From: Pseudomonas sp. N040
Lineage (GTDB): Bacteria; Pseudomonadota; Gammaproteobacteria; Pseudomonadales; Pseudomonadaceae
DNA length: 64,000 bases
Direction of reading: 5' to 3'
Assembly: GCF_015637705.1 (NCBI RefSeq)
Contig: NZ_JADOBE010000002.1
Location: 479,454 to 543,453, forward strand
The notes under the pieces were generated by a model that was not told the origin of the DNA, did no database searches, and worked only from the letters and a program-made list of their open reading frames with translations. The position numbers were made by a program, and so were the translations under genes. This document shows, piece by piece, positions 27,569-41,444 of the stretch. Each line of letters starts with the position of its first letter. Position 1 is the first letter of the stretch.

Positions 27569-28015
27569 TCAGCCGAGCGCTGGCGCGTTCTCGCCCAGCG
27601 GCACCACCGCCACGGTCAGCCGCGAGATGCAACTGGTCTTGCCGTCCTCGCCACTCAGGCGGATATCCCAGACGTGCGTGGTGCGCCCCAGATGCACCGG
27701 TCGGGCCACGGCAGTGACCCGGCCACTGCGCAGGCCACGCAGGTGGTTGGCATTGACCTCCAGACCGACGCAGTAAAACCGCGCGGTATCGATACACAGC
27801 GCGCTGGCCATCGAGCCCAGTGACTCGGCCAGCACCACCGAGGCACCGCCATGCAGCAAGCCATACGGCTGATGCGTGCGCGCATCGACCGGCATGCTGG
27901 CGCTGACCGAGTCATCGGTGAACGCCTCGAAGCGAATATCCAGCAGCTCCGAAATGGTGTTCTTCTGCATTGCATTGACCCGTTGCAGGTCGGGTGTTTC
28001 ACGCCATATCGCCAT
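27569..28015 (-). CDS. Hotdog-fold thioesterase (PaaI/EntH-like)
   Basis: 148 residues with the single-hotdog signature HQPYGLLHGGASVVLAES (about 48-65); the Glu in LAES and the HGG turn are the catalytic elements of the 4HBT-II/PaaI/EntH group. CVGLEVNANHLRGLRSGRVTA... continues the central strand. Such enzymes hydrolyse aryl- or acyl-CoA. It begins 3 bp after the stop of the acyl-CoA synthetase gene, so the pair may set free and re-activate the same acyl groups. Confidence 0.87.
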   Translation of the reverse strand: MAIWRETPDLQRVNAMQKNTISELLDIRFEAFTDDSVSASMPVDARTHQPYGLLHGGASVVLAESLGSMASALCIDTARFYCVGLEVNANHLRGLRSGRVTAVARPVHLGRTTHVWDIRLSGEDGKTSCISRLTVAVVPLGENAPALG

Positions 28016-28018
28016 CAG

Positions 28019-29689
28019 TCAGTCCTGTTCATGCCAGAGCACTGCATCGCAGCGCTGCAGCCAATCCTCGAAGTGCGCGCCGTAGGCGCTCTCGATCACC
28101 GCGCGCTTGATCTTCAGGGTGGGGGTCAGGAAGCCATTCTCAACCGCCCAGACATCCTTGACCAGCACGACCCCGCGGATCTGCTCATGTTTGTCCAGTT
28201 CGCCGTTGATCCGTGTCACCAGCGCCTTGAGGTTGGCTTCAAGTTCGGCACGTCCATTATTGGCCGCCGCTGCCCGTGCCGTGGCCGACAGCACGCAGAT
28301 CGCCAGGGGTTGCACCATGCCCTCGCCGACCACGCAGATCTGCTCCAGGCGGGTATCCACGGCCATGCGATTTTCAATCGGCGCCGGCGCGACGAACTTG
28401 CCCTTGCTGGTCTTGAAGATTTCCTTGATGCGCCCGGTCAGGCGCAGATTGCCTTCCTCGTCCTGCTCACCCTTGTCACCGGTGCGCAGCGCGCCATCCA
28501 GCGTGAGTGCCTCGGCGGTCTTTTCCGGCTCCTTGAAATAGCCCTGCATGGTCGCCTCGCTGCGCACCAGCACTTCGCCTTCGGCACTGATGCGCACCTC
28601 GACGCCGGGACAATTCTGGCCGATCCAGCCCGGCTTGACCTTGCCCGGCCGGCACACGTGGGAGTAACCGCAGTTCTCGGTCATGCCATACACCTCGAGC
28701 AATTCGAGGCCCAGCCGGCGGTACCAGTCGAATAGCGCCGGCGGTGTCGGTGCAGCGCCGGACAGGGCGAAACGCACTGCGTCCAGACCAAGACCGGCAA
28801 GCACCTTGCGCCCGACCAGGCGCCCGATCACGGGCAGACTCAGGAGGAAATCCAGGCGCCTGGCGGGCATCTTCGCCAGCACGCCCATCTGGAACTTGGT
28901 CCAGATCCGCGGTACCGCGAACAGCACGGTGGGCCTGGCCCGGCGGATATCCTCGACAAAGGTGTCCAGGCTGTCAGCAAAGAAGATTTCCAGCCCGCCG
29001 TACAGCGAGGACATCTCGACAAAGCTGCGCTCCGCCACGTGGCACAGCGGCAGGTAGGACAGCACCCGGTCGGTTTCCTGAACGGCAAACATCTCCCGGC
29101 CGTTGCTGGCGGCAAAGGCGAAGTTGCTGAAATTGTGCATGACGCCTTTCGGCATGCCGGTGGTGCCGGAGGTATAGATGATGGTGGCCAACTGATCGGC
29201 GGCCGGCAGCGGATTGTCACGGATCGGCGTGGAGGCCTGCAGGTCGCTCCAGAGCAGATCGAACTTGCCTTCCGGGCGCAGCGGCAAACCCACGCAAGGC
29301 ACGCCATCGGGGATCCCCGGAGCCATCGCCGGCCAGTCATCCAGCTTGCCGATGAAGGCTACCCGGGCCTCGGAATGCTGCATGATCTGGCGAACCGACT
29401 CGGCGGTCAGGTTGGGGTACAGCGGGACCGACACCATGCCGGCCATCCAGATGGCCAGATCGGCGATGATCCAGTGCGCGCAGTTCTTCGAAATGATGGC
29501 AACGCGGCTGCCCTGCTCGATATCGAGGCCTCGCAGCCAGTTGGCGGCGCGGCGTGCCTGCTCGCCCACCTCGGACCAGCTGAGCTCCTCGATGCTGCCA
29601 TCGGCAAGCGGCTGAACCATGTAGCGCTTGTTCGGATGACGCGCCTCGCGCTCGTAGAAAACTTCCAGCGGCAACTGATATGCACTCAA
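28019..29689 (-). CDS. AMP-binding acyl-CoA synthetase (long-chain type)
   Basis: 556 residues. The ATP-binding P-loop is IIYTSGTTGMPKGVMHN (near 170), A5 is YGMTENCGY, A7 TGDKGEQDEEGNLRLTGR, followed by the KEIFKTSKGKFVAP hinge and a C-terminal lid. The form is that of long-chain fatty acid:CoA ligases with a long C-terminal helical insertion. It adenylates a fatty acid and transfers it to CoA. Start chosen as TTG 29689 because GGGAGGTG lies at proper spacing and the product begins MSAYQLPLEVFYE; the ATG at 29704 lacks a ribosome site. A palindromic operator candidate lies at 29723. Confidence 0.88.
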   Translation of the reverse strand: MSAYQLPLEVFYEREARHPNKRYMVQPLADGSIEELSWSEVGEQARRAANWLRGLDIEQGSRVAIISKNCAHWIIADLAIWMAGMVSVPLYPNLTAESVRQIMQHSEARVAFIGKLDDWPAMAPGIPDGVPCVGLPLRPEGKFDLLWSDLQASTPIRDNPLPAADQLATIIYTSGTTGMPKGVMHNFSNFAFAASNGREMFAVQETDRVLSYLPLCHVAERSFVEMSSLYGGLEIFFADSLDTFVEDIRRARPTVLFAVPRIWTKFQMGVLAKMPARRLDFLLSLPVIGRLVGRKVLAGLGLDAVRFALSGAAPTPPALFDWYRRLGLELLEVYGMTENCGYSHVCRPGKVKPGWIGQNCPGVEVRISAEGEVLVRSEATMQGYFKEPEKTAEALTLDGALRTGDKGEQDEEGNLRLTGRIKEIFKTSKGKFVAPAPIENRMAVDTRLEQICVVGEGMVQPLAICVLSATARAAAANNGRAELEANLKALVTRINGELDKHEQIRGVVLVKDVWAVENGFLTPTLKIKRAVIESAYGAHFEDWLQRCDAVLWHEQD

Positions 29690-29722
29690 ACCACACCTCC
29701 CCATCCGACACTGTATTTGCCA

Positions 29723-29740
29723 ACCAAGCACTTGCTTGGT
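29723..29740. promoter_or_regulatory. Candidate TetR-type operator
   Basis: ACCAAGCA-CT-TGCTTGGT, a perfect 8-bp inverted repeat with a 2-bp centre, placed 33 bp upstream of the TTG start of the acyl-CoA synthetase. Palindromes of this size and position are typical binding sites of TetR-family repressors that sense acyl-CoA. No tetR gene lies in the adjacent sequence, so the regulator would act from elsewhere. Confidence 0.55.
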
Positions 29741-29805
29741 CAACTATTCCACAGACGATTGGTCGAGGCAAGGCAGCGGCGACATTCAGCGGCTGGATAG
29801 CAGAA

Positions 29806-30264
29806 TTACCGTGGGCTGAACTGCCCGCACAGCCGCATGCCACCCGCCAGAGGCAGTTCCCCCTCCAGTTCGGCAAGGCCGGCAGTCACCATCGGCAGCG
29901 GTTGCTGGCGGTGACCATGCTCCAACCTGCCAGCCAGCTCGCCAACCAGCGGCTGGTGACTGACCAGCAGGATATCGCTTTCGGGACGTGCCGCCAGTTG
30001 CGCCAGCACCTCGCGCACACTGCTGTCCGGGGTCAGCCAGGGCACGATTTCCACGGCCGGGGCGTTCGCCAGCGCCTCGTGCACCAGTTCGGCCGTCTGC
30101 CGTGCACGGATGTACGGGCTGCAGAGGATGGCCTGCAAAGGCTGGCCAATCAGCCGGGCAGCACTGTGCAGGACTTCCTGCCGGCCATGCGCGGTCAAGC
30201 AGCGCTGTGCATCACTGCTGGCATGTGCTTCGGCCTGGCCGTGCCGCAGCAACCAGAGTTTCAT
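29806..30264 (-). CDS. sixA: SixA-like phosphohistidine phosphatase
   Basis: 152 residues beginning MKLWLLRHGQAEAHASSDAQ; RHG supplies the phosphorylated His of the histidine phosphatase superfamily, with ILCSPYIRARQTAE and the second His in LLVSHQPLVGEL. Size and sequence fit SixA, which removes phosphate from His-containing phosphotransfer domains or NPr. ATG 30264 overlaps the stop of the DUF4389 gene by ATGA, giving translational coupling. Longer upstream starts would run through that gene. Confidence 0.85.
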   Translation of the reverse strand: MKLWLLRHGQAEAHASSDAQRCLTAHGRQEVLHSAARLIGQPLQAILCSPYIRARQTAELVHEALANAPAVEIVPWLTPDSSVREVLAQLAARPESDILLVSHQPLVGELAGRLEHGHRQQPLPMVTAGLAELEGELPLAGGMRLCGQFSPR

Positions 30265-30578
30265 GGCCCTGGCGTCCGCGCCGCAGCCTCTGGCGCAGCG
30301 GGTGGCTGCGGCGCCGGCCAATCGGCAAACGGCCAGGGCTTTTCCTCGCTGTTGAAGGAGCCGAAGCGGCCAATCTGCGCCAGGTACTGGCTCAGGCTGT
30401 CACCAAACTCCAGCAGCGCGGGATTGGGCGCGCCCTGGAAAATGCGGCAGCACAGCTGCCCAATCACCACCATGGCCAGCAGAATTTCGGCAACCTGCCA
30501 GGCCAGCGTGAAGGCCAGCATCCAGACCATCCGCAGCACCAGCGACTCGCGCTCCAGCAGTTCATTGACATCACGCAT
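30261..30578 (-). CDS. DUF4389 domain membrane protein
   Basis: 105 residues. After an N-terminal amphipathic part (RDVNELLERESLVLRMVWML) come one or two transmembrane segments (LAFTLAWQVAEILLAMVVIG) and the C-terminal QYLAQIGRFGSFNSEEKPWPF that marks DUF4389. The tail is Pro/Ala-rich. Function unknown. It sits between gpsA (26 bp gap) and sixA (4-bp overlap), an order also found in P. aeruginosa as I recall. Confidence 0.82.
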   Translation of the reverse strand: MRDVNELLERESLVLRMVWMLAFTLAWQVAEILLAMVVIGQLCCRIFQGAPNPALLEFGDSLSQYLAQIGRFGSFNSEEKPWPFADWPAPQPPAAPEAAARTPGP

Positions 30579-30604
30579 GGGTAACTACTCCGGTGAAAAA
30601 AGCA

Positions 30605-31627
30605 TCAGAACCCGCTGGTGGAGATGAAGTCGACATCCGTCTTCGGTTCGCCGCGCATCAGCGCCCCGATCACCTGCTCGAGCGTCCTGCCCTCGAACAG
30701 GATCGCATGCAGGCCGGCCACCAGTGGCATATAGACCTCCAGCTGCTCGGCACGCGCCTTGAGCACCTTGATCGTGTTGACCCCCTCGGCCACCTCGCCC
30801 AACCGGCTGACCGCCTCTTCCAGACTGAGTCCTTCGCCTAGCGCATAACCCACCTGATAGTTGCGGCTTTTCGGCGATGAGCAGGTAACGATCAGATCGC
30901 CCACCCCGGACAGGCCGAGAAAGGTCATCGGATTGGCCCCCAGCTTGACGGCAAAGCGGGTCATCTCGGCCAATGCCCGGGTGATCAGCATGCTGCGGGT
31001 GTTCTCGCCCATCCCCAGTGCCGCGGCCATGCCGGCCATGATGGCGTAGACATTCTTCAGCGCGCCACCCAGTTCCACGCCAAACCGGTCGCTACTGGCG
31101 TAGACCCGGAACGTGCGGCCGTGCAGCACCCGCTGGACTTCCCGGCACAGCTCTTCGTCCTCACTGGCCACCACCGTGGCGGTCAGGGCATGTTCGGCAA
31201 TCTCGCGTGCCAGGTTGGGGCCGGAGATGACCCCGATACGCGCCTGCGGTGCGATATCCCGCAGAATCTCGCTCATCAGCTTGAAGGTGTTGGCCTCGAT
31301 ACCCTTGGTGGTACTGACCAGCAACTTGCCCGCGAGCTGGCTGGCGAATGGCTGCAGGGCCGCGCGCAGGGCCGTCGACGGCAGGGCAACGAAGATCAGC
31401 GTGCTTTCGGCAATGGTTTTCCCCAGGTCGCAGACCGGTTCCACCAGCTCGTGGATCTTCACGCCCTTGAGGTAGCGCGGATTCTCCCGATTCTGCCGAA
31501 TTGACGCCGCCTGTTGCGGATCGCGCATCCACAGCCTGACCACCTGGCCATTCTCGGCCAGCAGATTGGCGATGGCGCTGCCGAAACTTCCACCACCGAG
31601 TACCGCAACGGGTTGCCTTGTTGTCAT
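30605..31627 (-). CDS. gpsA: NAD(P)H-dependent glycerol-3-phosphate dehydrogenase GpsA
   Basis: 340 residues. The Rossmann motif [17 protein letters not shown] is at about 10-26, the [11 protein letters not shown] stretch near 137 and the catalytic Lys in [14 protein letters not shown] near 190; the C-terminal helical domain includes [16 protein letters not shown]. GpsA reduces dihydroxyacetone phosphate to sn-glycerol-3-phosphate, the backbone of phospholipids, in the cytoplasm. It diverges from fabA over a 349-bp region, so phospholipid backbone and unsaturated acyl-chain synthesis share a control region. Confidence 0.96.
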   Translation of the reverse strand: MTTRQPVAVLGGGSFGSAIANLLAENGQVVRLWMRDPQQAASIRQNRENPRYLKGVKIHELVEPVCDLGKTIAESTLIFVALPSTALRAALQPFASQLAGKLLVSTTKGIEANTFKLMSEILRDIAPQARIGVISGPNLAREIAEHALTATVVASEDEELCREVQRVLHGRTFRVYASSDRFGVELGGALKNVYAIMAGMAAALGMGENTRSMLITRALAEMTRFAVKLGANPMTFLGLSGVGDLIVTCSSPKSRNYQVGYALGEGLSLEEAVSRLGEVAEGVNTIKVLKARAEQLEVYMPLVAGLHAILFEGRTLEQVIGALMRGEPKTDVDFISTSGF

Positions 31628-31976
31628 GTTTTATCCGAAGTGTTCTAAGCGCATTGGAGTAAGCACATTATAGGGACGATGCAGGCGAGAACCAGCACTC
31701 GCCTGCCGCATTTGCCTTGCCTGGCAACCGGCTGCAGGCCAGCTGGCCTGAAACAAATTTTGCCCGGTCAGCCGCGCCGGCACAGGGCAAATGCTCGCCG
31801 ATGAGTGCTAAAGTAGCCAGGGCAACTGCGTAGACAAGCACCATTGATTGACTGTGACTCGCGGGGCGCAGCCTCTGTCCAAGCACAGGTTGGCAGCAGA
31901 AGCCGCCTAACTGCCCGGCACAAGCTGGCCAGATTCAATACCGCAGCCCTCCTCCGAGGGGTGCAGAGGAGTACGA
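31628..31976. promoter_or_regulatory. Divergent gpsA/fabA control region
   Basis: 349 bp without a gene. On the minus strand TATAAT at 31667-31672 is a good -10 for gpsA, with only a weak -35. Upstream of it lies a perfect 9-bp inverted repeat GCAGGCGAG (31681-31689) / CTCGCCTGC (31698-31706). Further right are the 16-bp palindrome CAGGCCAGCTGGCCTG (31735-31750) and the pair TTTGCCC (31759-31765) / GGGCAAA (31785-31791). I could not place a confident fabA promoter. In P. aeruginosa fabAB answers to DesT; I see no sequence I can assign to it. Confidence 0.5.
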
Positions 31977-32492
31977 ATGAGCAGACAAAACGCCTACAAC
32001 CGGGAAGACCTCCTTCGCTGCAGTCGCGGCGAGCTTTTTGGCCCTGGCAATGCACAGCTTCCAGCACCCAACATGCTGATGATCGACCGGATTGCCCATA
32101 TCAGCGATACGGGCGGCAAGTTTGGCAAGGGCGAAATCGTCGCGGAACTCGATATCAATCCCGATCTGTGGTTTTTTGGCTGCCATTTCATCGGCGACCC
32201 GGTCATGCCGGGCTGCCTCGGCCTCGATGCCATGTGGCAGCTGGTCGGCTTCTACCTGGGCTGGCAGGGCAATCCTGGAAAAGGCCGCGCACTGGGTTCG
32301 GGTGAAGTTAAATTCTTCGGCCAGATCCTGCCAACCGCCAAGAAGATCACCTATAACATCCACATCAAGCGCACCATCAACCGTTCGCTGATTCTCGGCA
32401 TCGCCGATGGCACCGTGAGTGTCGATGGCCGTGAAATCTACAGCGCCGAAGGCCTGCGAGTCGGCCTTTTCACCTCTACTGACAGCTTCTGA
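31977..32492 (+). CDS. fabA: 3-hydroxydecanoyl-ACP dehydratase/isomerase FabA
   Basis: 171 residues, the standard FabA length. The active-site pair His70 ([15 protein letters not shown]) and Asp84 ([14 protein letters not shown]) is intact. FabA dehydrates 3-hydroxyacyl-ACP and isomerises trans-2- to cis-3-decenoyl-ACP, the entry to anaerobic unsaturated fatty acid synthesis. GGAG precedes the ATG at 31977. fabB follows after 11 bp in the same transcript and elongates the FabA product. Confidence 0.97.
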   Translation: MSRQNAYNREDLLRCSRGELFGPGNAQLPAPNMLMIDRIAHISDTGGKFGKGEIVAELDINPDLWFFGCHFIGDPVMPGCLGLDAMWQLVGFYLGWQGNPGKGRALGSGEVKFFGQILPTAKKITYNIHIKRTINRSLILGIADGTVSVDGREIYSAEGLRVGLFTSTDSF

Positions 32493-32503
32493 AGGACCTC
32501 ACT

Positions 32504-33721
32504 ATGCGTCGCGTCGTGATTACCGGTATCGGCATTGTTTCCTGCCTTGGCAATGACAAGGAAAGCGTCTCTGCAAGCTTGCGCGCCTGTCGCCCAGGCA
32601 TCCGCTTCAATCCGTCCTACGCCGAGATGGGGCTGCGCAGCCAGGTGTCCGGCTCGGTCGATCTCAACCTCGAAGAGCTGATTGATCGCAAGGTCTATCG
32701 CTTCATGGGCAATGCGGCGGCTTATGCCTATCTGGCCATGCAGCAGGCAATCACCGATGCTGGTCTGTCCCTCGAGGAAATCTCCGATCCGCGCGTCGGG
32801 CTGGTCGCCGGATCCGGTGGCGCCTCGACGATCAATCAGCTGGAGTCGTTTGACATCCTGCGCGAAAAGGGCGTCAAGCGGGTCGGACCGTACCGCGTAC
32901 CGCGCACCATGAGCAGCACCGTCTCGGCCTGCCTGGCGACCCCGTTCAAGATCAAGGGCGTCAACTACTCCATCTCCTCGGCCTGTGCCACCAGCGCGCA
33001 CTGTATCGGGCATGCGATGGAACAGATCCAGATGGGCAAGCAGGACGTGGTGTTTGCCGGCGGTGGCGAGGAGGAGCACTGGAGCCAGAGCTTCCTGTTC
33101 GACGCCATGGGCGCACTTTCCACCCAGTACAACGACACGCCAGAAAAAGCCTCCCGCGCTTACGATGCCAATCGCGATGGCTTCGTGATTGCCGGTGGCG
33201 GTGGCATGGTGGTGGTCGAGGAACTGGAACACGCACTCAAGCGCGGCGCCAAGATCTACGCAGAAATTGTCGGCTACGGCGCAACTTCCGATGGCTACGA
33301 CATGGTGGCCCCGAGTGGTGAAGGCGCGATTCGCTGCATGCAGCAAGCGTTGGCAACCGTCACCACACCGATCGACTACCTGAACACCCACGGCACATCC
33401 ACCCCGGTTGGCGATGCCGCCGAAGCACGGGCTGTGCGTGAAGTGTTTGGCGACAAGGCGCCGATGATCAGCTCGACCAAGAGCCTCTCCGGACACTCTC
33501 TGGGCGCTGCCGGCGCACACGAAGCGATCTATTGCATGCTGATGATGGAAGGCAACTTTGTCACCGGCTCGGCAAATATCGAAACACTGGATCCGGAAGT
33601 CGCCGACCTGCCGATTCTTCGCGAAACCCGCGAGAATGTAACCCTCGACACGGTGATGTCGAACAGCTTCGGCTTTGGCGGCACCAACGCCACCCTGGTC
33701 CTGAAGCGCTGGAAAGGCTGA
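32504..33721 (+). CDS. fabB: 3-oxoacyl-ACP synthase I FabB
   Basis: 405 residues. The Cys-His-His triad is present: Cys161 in [12 protein letters not shown], His in [11 protein letters not shown] near 296 and His in [11 protein letters not shown] near 331. FabB condenses cis-3-decenoyl-ACP with malonyl-ACP and is required for unsaturated fatty acids. An AAGGA site lies before ATG 32504. It ends the fabAB operon, closed by a strong hairpin at 33734. Confidence 0.97.
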   Translation: MRRVVITGIGIVSCLGNDKESVSASLRACRPGIRFNPSYAEMGLRSQVSGSVDLNLEELIDRKVYRFMGNAAAYAYLAMQQAITDAGLSLEEISDPRVGLVAGSGGASTINQLESFDILREKGVKRVGPYRVPRTMSSTVSACLATPFKIKGVNYSISSACATSAHCIGHAMEQIQMGKQDVVFAGGGEEEHWSQSFLFDAMGALSTQYNDTPEKASRAYDANRDGFVIAGGGGMVVVEELEHALKRGAKIYAEIVGYGATSDGYDMVAPSGEGAIRCMQQALATVTTPIDYLNTHGTSTPVGDAAEARAVREVFGDKAPMISSTKSLSGHSLGAAGAHEAIYCMLMMEGNFVTGSANIETLDPEVADLPILRETRENVTLDTVMSNSFGFGGTNATLVLKRWKG

Positions 33722-33733
33722 TGGCTTGAGCGT

Positions 33734-33773
33734 GGAATGAATAACGGCGCCCCTGGGCGCCGTTATTCATTCC
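33734..33773. terminator. Bidirectional terminator, fabB/astE
   Basis: A perfect 18-bp stem (33734-33751 with 33756-33773) around CCTG, between the convergent ends of fabB and astE. The lower stem is A/T-rich (AATAACGG.. / ..CCGTTATT), giving both strands a partial U-tract. Confidence 0.8.
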
Positions 33774-33815
33774 GGGTCGGCCGGAAAGCTCCGGCACTCG
33801 CCAGCGCCACCCGCT

Positions 33816-34814
33816 TTACAAACTGGCGGGGACCACCAGAATCCCCGCGCGCAGGCCATTCTTAACCTTCGGATTGGGGAAGATGATCCGTGCGCCCTGC
33901 TCTTCGACGATCCAGCGCGAACCGGCAATGTCCTCTGCCAGCAGATACCCCACTGGCAGTTCGCTGAAGTTTTCCACTCCGTCGGGCAAATGCAGCCTGA
34001 ACTCGCCGCTGTGCTTGATGATTTCGCGTGCCACGCGGAACAGCTGCAAGCCATCCAGTTGCGCCTCATCCGGGATGCTGGAAACACCCTCGATCAGGTC
34101 GCGCAGACAGCCCTCGAGCTTGTCCAGATCGACTTCATGATTCTCGCCAAACGGCCGCGCCTTGCCCAACTCGAGGGTGAAGGCCTCGGCACCCAGTTGA
34201 TCGTAGGTGAAGGAACTGAAGGTAATGCCGACCTTGTTCTGCAACAGCACCGCCTCGATCCCGGCCTGTCGCAGGCGCGCCAGTTCGCGGCGCGAATGCT
34301 CGCGGCCAGGACTGAACGGATAGAGGGCGAACTGCTCGATCTTCGAGCCACGAATCGCCGTGTGCAGATCGTAGTGCAGACGCGTGCGCTCAGGCTTGCT
34401 GAAAAAACTGGTCGCCAGAATTTCCAGCTCATTGGCGCGCAGCGCTTCGAAGCCGCTGCTTTGTTCATGCCGGCCACTGAACAGGCGATTGATGTCCTGA
34501 TCCACGTAACGCTCGCCACGACGCATGGCCTGCGGGTTGCCCAGCATGAAGAGCACGCGCGCACGCGGCAGCAAGGCGCCGCTGGCGATGGCCTGCAGCA
34601 AACTGTCGAGCAGCTCGATCGGCGCGGTTTCATTGCCATGCAGGCCGGCCGACAGCAAAAGATCGAGTTTGTTGTCAGCCGCCGCTGCCGGCATGACTTC
34701 GAGCACACCCTCGGTCAGCCAGTGCAGGCGGGTACCGGCCGGAGTCAGCTGGATTTTCTCGGTTGGCTCGCGACCGGCCAGGGTCAGTTCAAGCAGTTTG
34801 CCAAGAGCAAGCAT
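33816..34814 (-). CDS. astE: Succinylglutamate desuccinylase AstE/AruE
   Basis: 332 residues of the zinc carboxypeptidase-like AspA/AstE family. The zinc ligands are in [19 protein letters not shown] (His, Glu) and the later His of [16 protein letters not shown]; the catalytic Glu is expected in [13 protein letters not shown]. It performs the last step of the arginine succinyltransferase route: N-succinylglutamate to glutamate plus succinate. It is the final gene of the leftward aru operon and follows the conserved small gene at 34824 after 9 bp. ATG 34814 is preferred over the adjacent TTG. Confidence 0.95.
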   Translation of the reverse strand: MLALGKLLELTLAGREPTEKIQLTPAGTRLHWLTEGVLEVMPAAAADNKLDLLLSAGLHGNETAPIELLDSLLQAIASGALLPRARVLFMLGNPQAMRRGERYVDQDINRLFSGRHEQSSGFEALRANELEILATSFFSKPERTRLHYDLHTAIRGSKIEQFALYPFSPGREHSRRELARLRQAGIEAVLLQNKVGITFSSFTYDQLGAEAFTLELGKARPFGENHEVDLDKLEGCLRDLIEGVSSIPDEAQLDGLQLFRVAREIIKHSGEFRLHLPDGVENFSELPVGYLLAEDIAGSRWIVEEQGARIIFPNPKVKNGLRAGILVVPASL

Positions 34815-34823
34815 CAAGCATCC

Positions 34824-35105
34824 TCAGTGTTTGCAGTCCGGACCGTGTACGTGCCCCTCGTCATCCGCGTCGATGGGCTCCATTTCCAGTTGCAGGCTGA
34901 CCAGGTTGGTCGCCATTGGCCGCAGCAGGAGGTTGGCGTACTCGGTGTCGTCGTCCTCGACATCCACGCCAATCAGCAACTGGCCGTTACCAGCCTGCTG
35001 GATCCACACTTCCTTGCCCTGCCAGACCACTGCGAAACGGCTGCAGGAGGTCTCCAGCTGGGTGCCGTCGCTGTCTTCCAGAATCAGTTGCAGGGCATCG
35101 CTCAT
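34824..35105 (-). CDS. Conserved small protein of the aru operon
   Basis: 93 residues, soluble, acidic, ending in a His/Cys tail (DDEGHVHGPDCKH) that could bind metal. The body (LQLILEDSDGTQLETSCSRF, VVWQGKEVWIQQAGNG) looks like a small beta-rich domain without a name I know. A gene of this size lies between aruB and aruE in P. aeruginosa too, so it is a conserved operon member. Its role in arginine breakdown is unknown; help to the zinc enzyme AstE is a guess from the tail. Confidence 0.75.
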   Translation of the reverse strand: MSDALQLILEDSDGTQLETSCSRFAVVWQGKEVWIQQAGNGQLLIGVDVEDDDTEYANLLLRPMATNLVSLQLEMEPIDADDEGHVHGPDCKH

Positions 35106-35160
35106 TGCGTGAACTCCAGGCTACAGGCACGGCCCCGGCAAGCAGGCTCGAGACAGTGCA

Positions 35161-39004
<3,844 letters not shown>

Positions 39005-39027
39005 GACGTTTCCCTTTGAGTAGGCGC

Positions 39028-40044
39028 TTAAACCGCAACCAGGCGCACGCTGGCGCCCTCACCGACACCGAGCACTTCGGCGACTTCCGCCGTCAGGCTG
39101 ACCGGCTTGCCCGGTACCCAGTCCAGCTCGGCGACCAGGGCACGAAAATCCTGCAGCTGGCCATTGCTGATCATGTAGGGTCGACCGCCCTTGCCACCTT
39201 CGGCAATGCGGATGGGTGCCACGCGGCTTTGCGCAATCGAGCGAATCCCGGAGGTTCGTGCATGCAGGCTGGGACCGCCATCGAAGATGTCGATGTAGTG
39301 GTCGGTTTCGAAGCCTTCGCGCATCAGGATGTCGAAGGTCACCTGCACACTCGGGTGCACCTGACCCATGACCTCCTGGGCGGAATCCGGCAGCAACGGC
39401 ACGTAGATCGGATAATGCGGCATCAGTTCGGCGAGGAAGGTGCGGCTTTTCAACCCGGAGATGCGCTCTGCCTCGGCATAACTCATGTCGAAGAAATTGC
39501 GCCCCACCGCATCCCAGAACGGTGATTCGCTGTGCTCGTCGCTGTAGCCGACAATCTCCACCACCACCGCATCGGCAAAGCGCTCGGGATGACTGGCCAT
39601 GAACAGCAGGCGTGCCCGCGAGGTCAGTTCGGCACTGTCGCCGCCCTTCAGGTTCTGCTCGATATGGAAGCTGGTCAGCAGGCTGTTGCCGGTCAGGTCG
39701 TGACACAGCGACAGCACATGGATCTTGTTGTGGATGCCCAGCGAGCGCGAGGCATGCACGAAGGTCTCATTCCGAAAACTGTAGAAGGGTTCGGAATAAC
39801 CGGCCGAGGCAACAATACCCGAACAACCGGCCAGCTTGCCGGTGGCGCTATCCTCGAGAACGAAGAAATAGCTTTCTTCCCCGTTGAAACTGACTTCTGC
39901 CGAGAAGGACGCTTCGGACGCGGCGATCTTGTCGCGCAGGCTCTCGGCATCTTCGGGCAGGGAAGTGACACCAATCGGGCTGTTCGCTGCCAGCCGCTGC
40001 ACTTCGGCCAGATCGGATAATTGCGCAGGGCGCATCACCAGCAT
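39028..40044 (-). CDS. aruF: Arginine/ornithine N-succinyltransferase, alpha subunit AruF
   Basis: 338 residues of the AstA family: MLVMRPAQLSDLAEVQRLAA, LTGNSLLTSFHIEQNLKGG, SPFWDAVGRNFFDMSYAEAE and YIDIFDGGPSLHARTSGIRS. With AruG it opens the pathway by making N2-succinylarginine (or succinylornithine). A strong AAGGAG site precedes ATG 40044. An intrinsic terminator at 40061 separates it from aruC, so its level may be set by read-through. Confidence 0.95.
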   Translation of the reverse strand: MLVMRPAQLSDLAEVQRLAANSPIGVTSLPEDAESLRDKIAASEASFSAEVSFNGEESYFFVLEDSATGKLAGCSGIVASAGYSEPFYSFRNETFVHASRSLGIHNKIHVLSLCHDLTGNSLLTSFHIEQNLKGGDSAELTSRARLLFMASHPERFADAVVVEIVGYSDEHSESPFWDAVGRNFFDMSYAEAERISGLKSRTFLAELMPHYPIYVPLLPDSAQEVMGQVHPSVQVTFDILMREGFETDHYIDIFDGGPSLHARTSGIRSIAQSRVAPIRIAEGGKGGRPYMISNGQLQDFRALVAELDWVPGKPVSLTAEVAEVLGVGEGASVRLVAV

Positions 40045-40060
40045 GCTGTCACTCCTTCTG

Positions 40061-40093
40061 ATAAAAACTCCGGCACCACGCAGGGCGCCGGAG
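40061..40093 (-). terminator. Intrinsic terminator between aruC and aruF
   Basis: CTCCGGCACC (40068-40077) pairs with GGCGCCGGAG (40084-40093) at 9 of 10 positions around a six-base loop, and the leftward strand continues TTTTTAT. This is a full Rho-independent signal placed inside the operon, 17 bp before the aruF start codon. It would reduce expression of the genes after aruC. Confidence 0.75.
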
Positions 40094-40158
40094 AAAACCG
40101 GCTAAACCGGCTCGCACATGAAGCCCTGACGCAGGCCGCACTGGCTAGGGTGCAACCG

Positions 40159-41403
<1,245 letters not shown>

Positions 41404-41444
41404 CTAGTGATGGAATGATTGTAGGGATTGCCGGAGAGTCGGCA

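Noticed and set aside
31751..31765. PsrA-like site (GAAAC followed by TTTGC) before fabA
   Set aside because: Only the left half fits the G/CAAAC-N-GTTTG/C pattern; too weak to call.
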